A stretch of 64,000 nucleotides of DNA, taken from the NCBI GenBank assembly GCA_036558645.1, contig DATBFG010000064.1, positions 1 to 64,000 of the forward strand, in the 5' to 3' direction. Positions 28,487 to 35,321 of this stretch are shown here, in pieces. Position 1 is the first letter of the stretch; each line of letters begins with the position of its first letter. This stretch comes from DATBFG01 sp036558645 (GTDB lineage: Bacteria; Acidobacteriota; Terriglobia; Terriglobales; Acidobacteriaceae). Below the pieces are notes generated by a model. That model saw nothing but the letters and a program-made list of their open reading frames with translations. It made no database searches and was not told the origin of the DNA. Both the position numbers and the translations under genes were made by a program.

Positions 28487-28696
28487 ATGACTGAACAACC
28501 GAGTCGAGGTTGGGAAGAGCTCGCAAGAGCCGCACGTGTAGAACAGGATCCCAAAAAGTTGCTGGACCTCGTGGAAGAACTCAACCGCGCACTGGAAGAG
28601 CGCATTACACCACCTCCGCCAGAAGGAGATAGCAACCGTTCCTTGTCAACGCACGCAAGCGTGTCTCGCACTGCTAGCTCGCTTGCCGTCTTCTGA
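28487..28696 (+). CDS. Small hypothetical protein, 69 aa
   Basis: The start at 28487 is set by an AGGAGG ribosome binding site 7 bases upstream; the frame extends further 5' to 28406 without support. The first half (SRGWEELARAARVEQDPKKL, then LLDLVEELNRALEERI) should form two amphipathic helices, and the tail is polar and low complexity. It is cytoplasmic, and no function can be given. Short proteins of this type are common in acidobacterial genomes by general knowledge. Its 3' end overlaps the convergent CGNR-finger gene by 23 bases. Confidence 0.7.
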   Translation: MTEQPSRGWEELARAARVEQDPKKLLDLVEELNRALEERITPPPPEGDSNRSLSTHASVSRTASSLAVF

Positions 28697-29249
28697 ACCG
28701 CCGTATTTTTGCACGATTTCCGCAAGCGCTCATTTCGCACCAACGGCGACTACCGTTGCGGCTTGTGTCCAGAAATAACCAGGTGCAAGTTTCACCCGCG
28801 CACTGCCGTATTCGGTCTGACGGGCTGAAAAGCAGCAGATCGGCCGCCGCTCGCGTAATTTCGAAGTGGAGCTGGCCTTCCGCATCGGCGCGACCGGGTT
28901 TCAATTGGTAGGCTCCACTTTCACGTTTCAGATGCGCGCTAGCCATTGTTGCCTGCAGATGCCGGTTGAAGGTTTCGAGCGCGTTCTTTCTCTTTGCCGA
29001 GGAAGCCGAAAATAGTTCGTAAATTGTTGCCCGAAGCTCTTTGAATCGCCCCAAGTCACCGTCGCCCGCTTCGAACTTTTTCAGCACTCCGGCTGCGTGT
29101 CCCCAGGCCAACAAATCCGCCCATGTCTCCAGATCATCCCCAGGGTCGATCTCGCCGAGGCTGTGCACAGTATTCGCGAAGTCCAGCGCGAGATTCCCGC
29201 CAACAAATTCGTAGTCCCGTCTTCTCTCTTCTGTAACCATCAATGCCAT
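28674..29249 (-). CDS. ABATE/CGNR zinc-finger transcription regulator
   Basis: 191 residues. The N-terminal ABATE-type domain starts with FVGGNLALDFANTVHSLG, and the C-terminal CGNR finger is clear: CAGETCTWLFLDTSRNGSRR followed by WCEMSACGNRAKI, with four cysteines for zinc. This family is annotated as stress-induced or putative transcription regulators that bind DNA through the CGNR segment. It faces away from the epoxide hydrolase gene across only 62 bases, so it probably controls that gene and itself; three copies of a 12-base word lie at the shared start region. Translation could begin at 29249 or at the ATG at 29240. Confidence 0.85.
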   Translation of the reverse strand: MALMVTEERRRDYEFVGGNLALDFANTVHSLGEIDPGDDLETWADLLAWGHAAGVLKKFEAGDGDLGRFKELRATIYELFSASSAKRKNALETFNRHLQATMASAHLKRESGAYQLKPGRADAEGQLHFEITRAAADLLLFSPSDRIRQCAGETCTWLFLDTSRNGSRRWCEMSACGNRAKIRRFRRRQAS

Positions 29250-29290
29250 ATTGACAGGTTACCATCTATTCGTCTATTGTAACCATCTAT
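29233..29290. promoter_or_regulatory. Triple direct repeat, candidate operator of the divergent pair
   Basis: The word GTAACCATCTAT (variants) occurs at 29233-29244, 29258-29269 and 29279-29290, with starts 25 and 21 bases apart. Copy two lies within the spacer of a promoter-like pair and copy three just after its -10 element; copy one overlaps the start of the regulator gene. This is a suitable layout for repression by the neighbouring CGNR-finger protein. Confidence 0.55.
29251..29280 (+). promoter_or_regulatory. Candidate sigma-70-type promoter of the epoxide hydrolase gene
   Basis: TTGACA at 29251-29256 and TATTGT at 29275-29280 are separated by 18 bases, and the gene starts 31 bases later. 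The -35 element is perfect; the -10 matches four of six bases. Confidence 0.5.
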
Positions 29291-29311
29291 GTCGACAATA
29301 GGGGTTACGAA

Positions 29312-30463
29312 ATGAACGTGCACCCATTCCTGCCTTCATACTGTGAATCTTCCGTCATGGATCTTCGCGCTCGGTTGGAGCGCACTCGTTGGCCGGACTC
29401 TATCCCCGGCTCGGGCTCGGAATATGGCGCGGACGTGGATTTCATGCGCGAGCTTTGCGCGTACTGGCAAACTGAATTCGATTGGAAAAAAGCGCTTGAA
29501 GCGTTCTGCGTCTTTCAACACTTCCGCTTCGACGCCGAAGGTGGCGGAGTTCACTTTATCCACGAGCGCGGCAAGGGTGTCCGCCCGTTGCCAATTGTGA
29601 TCACGCATGGCTGGCCCGGGTCATTTCTCGAGATGCTGAAGATCATTCCCCTTTTGACGGACCCGGCCAGTCATGGAGGCAAGGCCGAGGACTCATTCCA
29701 TGTCGTAGTCCCGTCTCTGCCCGGATATGGATTCTCTGACCGTCCCACCGAGAGTGGAATGAACACCTTTCGCATCGCTGAAACCTGGGCTTCCTTAATG
29801 AAAGATCTTGGTTATTCACGATATGGCGCACAAGGCGGAGACTTTGGGGCCAACATCTCGACGATACTTGCCCTACGTGACCCGGAAAAAGTTGTGGGGC
29901 TACATTTGAACTACATTCCCGGATCGTACCGGCCGTACCTGGAAGCCGACGTCAAACTGGATGCCACAGAAGAACAATTCCTGAAAGACGACGCACGCTG
30001 GTATGAGCAGAGCGGCGGATACACCCACGTTCAGCGGACCGAACCGCAGACACTCGCTTATGGATTGCACGATTCTCCGGCAGGATTAGCGGCGTGGCTC
30101 GTCGAGAAGTTTCGACTATGGGCTGATTGCGATGGAGACCTATACCGACGTTTTACTCGCGATGAGATTCTCACTCACATCACGCTGTACTGGATGACGG
30201 AAACGTTTCATTCCTCGTGCCGGCTTTATTACGAGAGCCGCAAGGCGCCGCTTCACTTTTCGAAAACAGACTTCGTAGGTGTGCCTACGGGAATTGCGAG
30301 ATTTCCCAAGGAAGAGCCTTTTCCGCTGCGACCCTGGGTGGAGCGGGGATACAACATCCAACGCTGGAGCGAGATGCCACGCGGAGGGCACTTTGCAGCG
30401 ATCGAAGAGCCCGAACTTCTGGTTGAGGACATTCGCGAATTCTTCCGCCCTCTGCGTTCCTAG
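29312..30463 (+). CDS. Epoxide hydrolase (EHN-type alpha/beta hydrolase)
   Basis: 383 residues with the epoxide hydrolase N-terminal domain (LRARLERTRWPDSIPGSG) and an alpha/beta-hydrolase core. The oxyanion motif HGWPGS is at about 99-104, the nucleophile is Asp177 in GAQGGDFGA, and the base is the histidine of GGHFAAIEEPE near the C-terminus. These residues mark hydrolysis of an epoxide to a diol via an ester intermediate, in the microsomal/juvenile-hormone epoxide hydrolase group. No signal peptide. AGGGG lies 8 bases before the ATG. Regulation by the divergent CGNR-finger protein is likely. Confidence 0.9.
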   Translation: MNVHPFLPSYCESSVMDLRARLERTRWPDSIPGSGSEYGADVDFMRELCAYWQTEFDWKKALEAFCVFQHFRFDAEGGGVHFIHERGKGVRPLPIVITHGWPGSFLEMLKIIPLLTDPASHGGKAEDSFHVVVPSLPGYGFSDRPTESGMNTFRIAETWASLMKDLGYSRYGAQGGDFGANISTILALRDPEKVVGLHLNYIPGSYRPYLEADVKLDATEEQFLKDDARWYEQSGGYTHVQRTEPQTLAYGLHDSPAGLAAWLVEKFRLWADCDGDLYRRFTRDEILTHITLYWMTETFHSSCRLYYESRKAPLHFSKTDFVGVPTGIARFPKEEPFPLRPWVERGYNIQRWSEMPRGGHFAAIEEPELLVEDIREFFRPLRS

Positions 30464-30493
30464 CAAAACAAAAGGGCCGCTTTACAGCGGCCC
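30464..30493 (-). terminator. Rho-independent terminator of the EXORDIUM-like gene
   Basis: A perfect 8-bp stem GGGCCGCT (30474-30481)/AGCGGCCC (30486-30493) has a TTAC loop. Read on the minus strand, it is followed by TTTTGTTTTG, giving a textbook intrinsic terminator about 22 bases after the stop of the leftward gene. It also lies just past the convergent epoxide hydrolase stop. Confidence 0.85.
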
Positions 30494-30515
30494 AATTCCT
30501 AATTCAGAGTAAAGC

Positions 30516-31448
30516 TTACTTCAGAGCGCAAACGCCCTGGTCCGTAGGCAGTTTCTCTTCCGTCAGCTTCAGGTTCTGCTGGAGCAGGAACGCATGGCCG
30601 CCAATCTTTACGTTGGCGTGCGAACCGTTGGCAACCTGGCGCGTCGCGCCGAAGGTCCAGGCGCAGCAATCAGCATTCTCGCTGCAGCTGCCGGCCCAAG
30701 CCGTGTGGAGGTTAACTTCGGGATCGGTTACCGATTCCGACAGTTCGTGGTAAACGACGCTCAACATGCCGTCCACACCGAGGTCATTGTTCGGGCTCTT
30801 GTTGCCGTCGCCGATGACTGTGTTGCCGATGCAACCTGACGGGCACTGCGTCTGCGCATTGCCGACAAACGAGTACTTGATCGTTTCGCCAGGGATGATC
30901 GTGGTGGAAGGTCCGTGATATCCGCAGAATCCAGTGCAGAAACCAGTGCCGAAAGCCGTCTCGTGGACGTCCGTCGCGGTCAGCACGAAGTAAACGCCAT
31001 TCGTATCATCGGGCAGATGACCACCCTGGATGGCATTCTTCACGATCGTCTGCACGTTGGCATCGGTCAGGTTCTTACCCAGCGAGTAATTGTCGTTGTA
31101 CACGTTGGCAACCGGATCGAAATTCACGCCAGCAGGAATGTGAACGAAAGAGCCATCAAAGTAGGTCGAGTTGATCAGGTAGATCGGAGCCGTGCCGATG
31201 TTCTGTCCCCAGAAGTTCGCGATCTGACGGTCCTTATTGGTGAAGTTGCCGTAATAGATGTAGTACATCGTGGTGAGCCCATTGTTCATGATGGGGCCAC
31301 CGTTGTACGTGATGCTCAGTGCCTGACCCTGATCAGGCTGTTGTCCAGGGCGGTATGGTTTCATGATGCGGATGTGCGAGGGTACCTGGGCAAATGCACA
31401 AGTAGCCAAGGCGAGGAGCATGCAAACTACCACAAGTTTCTTTGTCAA
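30516..31448 (-). CDS. EXORDIUM-like (phosphate-induced protein 1 family) secreted protein
   Basis: 310 residues from a TTG at 31448. That start is chosen because AGGAG lies 6 bases upstream and a signal peptide (KKLVVVCMLLALATCAFAQ) follows directly; the frame extends 82 codons further without support. Features match the plant EXORDIUM/phi-1 family: LSITYNGGPIM, YYIYYGNFTNKDR, a cysteine block FCTGFCGYHG and a YHELSESVTDPEVN segment, in the same order. In plants these extracellular proteins affect growth and carbon status; the bacterial role is unknown. The HELSE string recalls a metal site but is not established as one. It ends in a strong terminator and is monocistronic. Confidence 0.8.
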   Translation of the reverse strand: MTKKLVVVCMLLALATCAFAQVPSHIRIMKPYRPGQQPDQGQALSITYNGGPIMNNGLTTMYYIYYGNFTNKDRQIANFWGQNIGTAPIYLINSTYFDGSFVHIPAGVNFDPVANVYNDNYSLGKNLTDANVQTIVKNAIQGGHLPDDTNGVYFVLTATDVHETAFGTGFCTGFCGYHGPSTTIIPGETIKYSFVGNAQTQCPSGCIGNTVIGDGNKSPNNDLGVDGMLSVVYHELSESVTDPEVNLHTAWAGSCSENADCCAWTFGATRQVANGSHANVKIGGHAFLLQQNLKLTEEKLPTDQGVCALK

Positions 31449-31532
31449 AAGAGTCTCCTGGAGTGAGAAGTTGAAGCAGATTTGAACATCCGCGACGGAC
31501 TCCGGAAAATTGTCCGCCGCAAGTGTGCGCGT

Positions 31533-31562
31533 ATTCTGCTTCATTGAAGAGTTGTGAGTCAA
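31533..31562 (-). promoter_or_regulatory. Candidate promoter of the EXORDIUM-like gene
   Basis: On the minus strand, TTGACT (31557-31562) and CAGAAT (31533-31538) stand 18 bases apart, 85 bases before the TTG start. Each element departs from the sigma-70 consensus by one or two bases. Confidence 0.35.
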
Positions 31563-31883
31563 GGAAATTACGGTCTCGATTTGCAAAATCTGATCTGCTG
31601 CGCAAGGATTTTCACTTTCCATACAAATTTTGTGCGAGCAGGACTTTTCACATGAGGAGTGTTTTGTCTGATTACTATCTATGATAGTGGTCAAGAGCTA
31701 GAATTTTCCCGCCCTCAGTTCTTGATGGTGTGCGGGATATTGCCCGCGTTCCTACTCGCCTGAGTGTCGATCAACGGCCATGGTCCGTTTTCGACGTTTC
31801 AATCGGACAACCGCAAGGAACCGGGACGATTCTCAACGTCCGAACGATTGACAATTGGGGAGCACCAATAGTTCGGAGGCGTC
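31563..31883. other. Intergenic region between divergent genes
   Basis: About 320 bases with no supported gene. The leftward frame of the EXORDIUM-like gene stays open to 31694 but is taken as untranslated leader. A TTGACA occurs at about 31848-31853, close before the next plus-strand gene, without a good -10 partner. Confidence 0.4.
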
Positions 31884-32204
31884 ATGCGAAGTCACGACCG
31901 CACGAATCGCAATTCAGACAATAAAGCACAACTCGATGAGCTAGGAAAGGATCCGGCACAAGTTGGCAGTGATAGCGCGGGCCAATCCAGCGATCCCATA
32001 GGTCTCTCAAGCGTTGAAGACGCGAACGAAGAAAGCGTCGAGGAACTCGCCGAGACCGACCAGGCATTTGAGGCAAATGCGGTATTAGGAGTTGAAGAGG
32101 CCGCCGATCGACCGGAGAAAGAAGTTAGCACTCACACTGGAGACCGCTACCGCCGGGAAGACGATCTTCCCCCTATCGATGGCAGTAAAGAAGACGCAGC
32201 CTAA
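31884..32204 (+). CDS. Acidic hypothetical protein, 106 aa
   Basis: The ATG follows a GGAGG ribosome binding site at 5 bases. The product is very rich in Asp, Glu, Ser and Asn, with no hydrophobic core, so it is probably disordered in part (VEDANEESVEELAETDQAFE). The C-terminal YRREDDLPPIDGS string may be a short conserved tail. No signal peptide or known domain is seen and no function can be given. Its stop codon shares bases with the stop of the convergent lactonase gene. Confidence 0.65.
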   Translation: MRSHDRTNRNSDNKAQLDELGKDPAQVGSDSAGQSSDPIGLSSVEDANEESVEELAETDQAFEANAVLGVEEAADRPEKEVSTHTGDRYRREDDLPPIDGSKEDAA

Positions 32205-33385
32205 TCGATTGAGTCCAACGCGAGAAATTGTATGCAGACGGGCGAGTCAACCTTGATCTGTTCCTCCGTTTGTTTGATTTGCCCGCCCTTGGGATCAATC
32301 TTGAAGAACACAATATTTCCCGAGTCCTGGCCCGCAACCAACAATCGAGTTCCGCTGGGATCGACGGTGAAGTAGCGCGGGTTCCTTCCTCCAGAAGGAA
32401 CAATTTCGAGGTTCGTAAGCTTGCCACTTTTTTCGTCGATGTTGAAGACGGCAACACTGTCGTATCCACGATTCGACGCATAAAGAAACTTCCCAGAGGG
32501 ATGTATCTGAATTTCGGCCGCCTCGCTATGCCCAGTGAACTCCTTCGGCAGGCTGGAAGCAGTGTCGAGAGCGCGTAATTTTCCGGTTTTCAGATCATAC
32601 GAAAATGACGTAATGGTGTTTCGCAGTTCGCTGATGAGATAAGCGAACTTTCCATTCGGGTGGAACTTGAAGTGCCGCGGCCCGCTTCCCGCATCGATTT
32701 TGGTAAATGCCGGATCCGCTCCTGTGAGTGCTCCGTCTTGTTCGTCAAAGCGATCCACCAGAATTTCGTCGAGGCCGAGATCGGCAACCATGGCGAACCG
32801 TCCGTCAGGGGAGATGTCGATCGAGTGCGCGTGCGGCCCTTCCTGTCGTTCGGCATTCACACTCGATCCTTTGTGCTGCATGAAACTAGACGCTTCACCA
32901 ACTCTCCCGTCGCTATTTATCGGGAAACTCGCCACGCTGCCACCCGTGTAATTCGCAACTAGCAGATGCTTGCCGGATTTGTCGAAGGAAACGTAACAGG
33001 GATCCGCACCGCGCGACGCCACCTGATCGAGGAGCGTGAGTTTGCCCGTGCTTCGATCAATCGCAAAGGCGCTGACAATGCCGCTGTCTTTCCCCTGATA
33101 CTTCTGAATTTCATTCACCGCATAGAGATACCGCCCGTTGGGATGGATGACGATAAAGGAAGGATTCTCAGTTTCCGCCGCCAATCCAAGTGAACTGACA
33201 TGGCCCGAGTCGGCGTCAAATCGATAGGCGTAGATCCCCTTACTGTCCTTCGATGTATAGGTGCCGACATACATCAAGAACTTGCCGTGAGACGTCGCAG
33301 CGAAGGAATCAGGCAGACACCAAGTCACAAACAGAAGAAGGAACGTCAGAATAGACTGCCAGGAAGATCGCTTCTTTGCATTCAT
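32201..33385 (-). CDS. Secreted lactonase, 6-phosphogluconolactonase-like beta-propeller
   Basis: 394 residues from the ATG at 33385, chosen over a GTG at 33415. A signal peptide (ILTFLLLFVTWCLPDSFA) exports it. The rest is a seven-bladed propeller of the YbhE/Pgl lactonase family: FLMYVGTYTSKDSKGIYAY, PSFIVIHPNGRYLYAVNE, DPCYVSFDKSGKHLLVANY, GPHAHSIDISPDGRFAMVAD, GPRHFKFHPNGKFAYLISE and GRNPRYFTVDPSGTRLLVAG. The exported location makes a role in the oxidative pentose pathway unlikely, so a different lactone or ring substrate outside the membrane is more plausible. It is the last gene of a same-strand series with the M20 peptidase and TonB receptor. Confidence 0.88.
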   Translation of the reverse strand: MNAKKRSSWQSILTFLLLFVTWCLPDSFAATSHGKFLMYVGTYTSKDSKGIYAYRFDADSGHVSSLGLAAETENPSFIVIHPNGRYLYAVNEIQKYQGKDSGIVSAFAIDRSTGKLTLLDQVASRGADPCYVSFDKSGKHLLVANYTGGSVASFPINSDGRVGEASSFMQHKGSSVNAERQEGPHAHSIDISPDGRFAMVADLGLDEILVDRFDEQDGALTGADPAFTKIDAGSGPRHFKFHPNGKFAYLISELRNTITSFSYDLKTGKLRALDTASSLPKEFTGHSEAAEIQIHPSGKFLYASNRGYDSVAVFNIDEKSGKLTNLEIVPSGGRNPRYFTVDPSGTRLLVAGQDSGNIVFFKIDPKGGQIKQTEEQIKVDSPVCIQFLALDSID

Positions 33386-33429
33386 GATTGATCCAACGAT
33401 TGTTTGATAACGCACTACGACAACGCAAA

Positions 33430-35013
33430 CTACTGCCAGGTGTTGCCCATGTCGCTCAGTATGCCTGCAAGGACTTCGATACCATCCCAGAGATTCTGAA
33501 GCCTCAAGTTTTCATTCGCAGCATGCTGATTGTTGTCATGGTTGGCCAAAGGTACTCCTATGACGGGTACCTTGAGCGACTCTACGAATAGATACATGGG
33601 CACCGTCCCGCCAAGCATAGGCATTTTGATCACGGGGGTGCCGAGAGTCTGCTCGACGGCCGTGATCACAGCACGCGCCGCCGGGTCATCCATCGAAGTA
33701 CGCGCGGCTCGGCCATAAGCCGACGCCGACCAGTTGATTCGAATAATGCGCGGATGCGCTAACCGCGTATCGAGGTCGGGCTCCTTATCCACAATATGAA
33801 AGCCCTGCTTCTCTATGTAGGAGTTCACGACATTCTGGATTTTCTGCGGATCCTGATCGGGCACAAGGCGAAAATCCACTGACGCCTTTGCCTCAGTCGG
33901 AATGGCATTCTGTGCCTTGTCTCCGACATGGCCAGATTCGATTCCGCGAACGTTCATCGCTGGCTTGGTGATCCGCAACAGAATGGGCTCGTCACCACCC
34001 TCGTTCCATGCAAGCCCGAGTTCCTGCCGCATCTGCCCGCTCACATCTGGAATTTGCTGGATGGCATTCAGCTCGGTTTGAGTCAGGGGCCGCACGTCAT
34101 CATAAAAACCGGGCACGGAGATATGCGCGTTGTCATCGCGCATGCCTGCCAGCAGGCGCGTCAGTATAGCTGCCGGATTCGGTGCCCAATTGCCATAGTG
34201 GCCGTCGTGCAACGACCGCAATGGACCGTAGACGGTCATCTCCATCCCGATTTCGCCGCGGGCTCCGAAGAACAACTGCATGCGTCGACTCTGATTGACT
34301 GGACCGTCACACAGAAGAAGCGCATCGGCAGCCAACAAATTCGAATAGCGATGAAGCGCATCGGGCAGATGCTCCGAACCAGCCTCTTCTTCGCCTTCAA
34401 GGAGGAACTTTAGATTCACCGTGAGTGGGACATTTGCCGCTTTCAGCGCGTCGAGCGCACTCACAACCGCCTGGATAGGTATCTTGTCGTCTCCCGCGGA
34501 CCGCGCGTAGATCCGCCACTCTGGATTCAAAGGAGACTGCAAATGATCGAGAGGAACTACCTTCGCACCACTTTCGAGTATTCCATCGCGCAGTGTTGGA
34601 GACCAAGGCGGCGTAGACCACTGTGAGGCGTCAACTGGCTGCCCATCGTAGTGGGCGTAGAGGAGAACTGTCCGTTTAGCCCCGGGCGACTTCAATACAC
34701 CATAAACGATGGGCGAGCCTTGATTTGCGACATTCAGCAGGCGGGCTTCGACTCCGCGTTTTTGTAGCATCGCCACAATGTGTTCGGCGTTGTGGCGAAT
34801 GTTGACGTGGTCCGTTGCAACATTCGGAATGGCGAGCAGGCCCTCGAACTCGCGGAGAATTTCTACTTCGTGGGTCGTCCGGTATCCGCGAACCGACTTA
34901 CGTACTTCCGTGGGACTACTGCGGGAGGACGAGACTTGGCCGAAAAGATTCCAAGTCGCCGCTATAAGAAAAATTGTAAGGCAAGACCACCTGTACGCGG
35001 GATGTTTTGGCAT
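33430..35013 (-). CDS. Exported M20-family metallopeptidase
   Basis: 527 residues from the ATG at 35013, which puts a signal peptide (CLTIFLIAATWNLFGQ) at the N-terminus; a GTG at 35052 is possible. The M20 dinuclear zinc site is visible: LLYAHYDGQP (His, with catalytic Asp), the bridging-Asp region YARSAGDDK, LEGEEEAGSE with the general base and a zinc-binding Glu, and NQHAANENL with the C-terminal histidine. A dimerisation lid domain lies between. It resembles dipeptidase/carboxypeptidase members acting on short peptides. Only 44 bases separate it from the lactonase gene downstream. Confidence 0.9.
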   Translation of the reverse strand: MPKHPAYRWSCLTIFLIAATWNLFGQVSSSRSSPTEVRKSVRGYRTTHEVEILREFEGLLAIPNVATDHVNIRHNAEHIVAMLQKRGVEARLLNVANQGSPIVYGVLKSPGAKRTVLLYAHYDGQPVDASQWSTPPWSPTLRDGILESGAKVVPLDHLQSPLNPEWRIYARSAGDDKIPIQAVVSALDALKAANVPLTVNLKFLLEGEEEAGSEHLPDALHRYSNLLAADALLLCDGPVNQSRRMQLFFGARGEIGMEMTVYGPLRSLHDGHYGNWAPNPAAILTRLLAGMRDDNAHISVPGFYDDVRPLTQTELNAIQQIPDVSGQMRQELGLAWNEGGDEPILLRITKPAMNVRGIESGHVGDKAQNAIPTEAKASVDFRLVPDQDPQKIQNVVNSYIEKQGFHIVDKEPDLDTRLAHPRIIRINWSASAYGRAARTSMDDPAARAVITAVEQTLGTPVIKMPMLGGTVPMYLFVESLKVPVIGVPLANHDNNQHAANENLRLQNLWDGIEVLAGILSDMGNTWQ

Positions 35014-35058
35014 GCGTAAATTCAAGGCTCTCGAGCAGTCGCTGTTCAACACATAAAA

Positions 35059-35250
35059 CTACAACATGCCGCCCGTTTTCAGCGTAAGTGAATTGAGCGC
35101 CATTTCCAGCTTCGTAATTGCCTCACCCAATTCCGGATGTTGTCCAATTCTGTCCTGCAAAGCCTTTAGAAGCGTGTGCGCGCCGGCAACATGCTCATGC
35201 GGTGGAATTGACTCTTTATCCGGAGCGGGCTTTTCCTGATTCTCTGCCAT
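35059..35250 (-). CDS. Small hypothetical protein, 63 aa
   Basis: The ATG at 35250 follows a GAGGA ribosome binding site; a longer frame to 35325 lacks one and would overlap the TonB receptor gene. The first 20 residues are polar and proline-rich (ENQEKPAPDKESIPPHEH) and the remainder forms one or two amphipathic helices (HTLLKALQDRIGQHPELGEA, ITKLEMALNSL). No function is recognised. It lies between the TonB receptor and the M20 peptidase in the same direction with short gaps, so it is probably co-transcribed with them. Confidence 0.6.
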   Translation of the reverse strand: MAENQEKPAPDKESIPPHEHVAGAHTLLKALQDRIGQHPELGEAITKLEMALNSLTLKTGGML

Positions 35251-35321
35251 AGAAGTCCTCGAGACAAATGCTTTCTCATCGTATCGCAGGAGTGCACCTC
35301 GAATCACGTTCCTCGCCGCAA

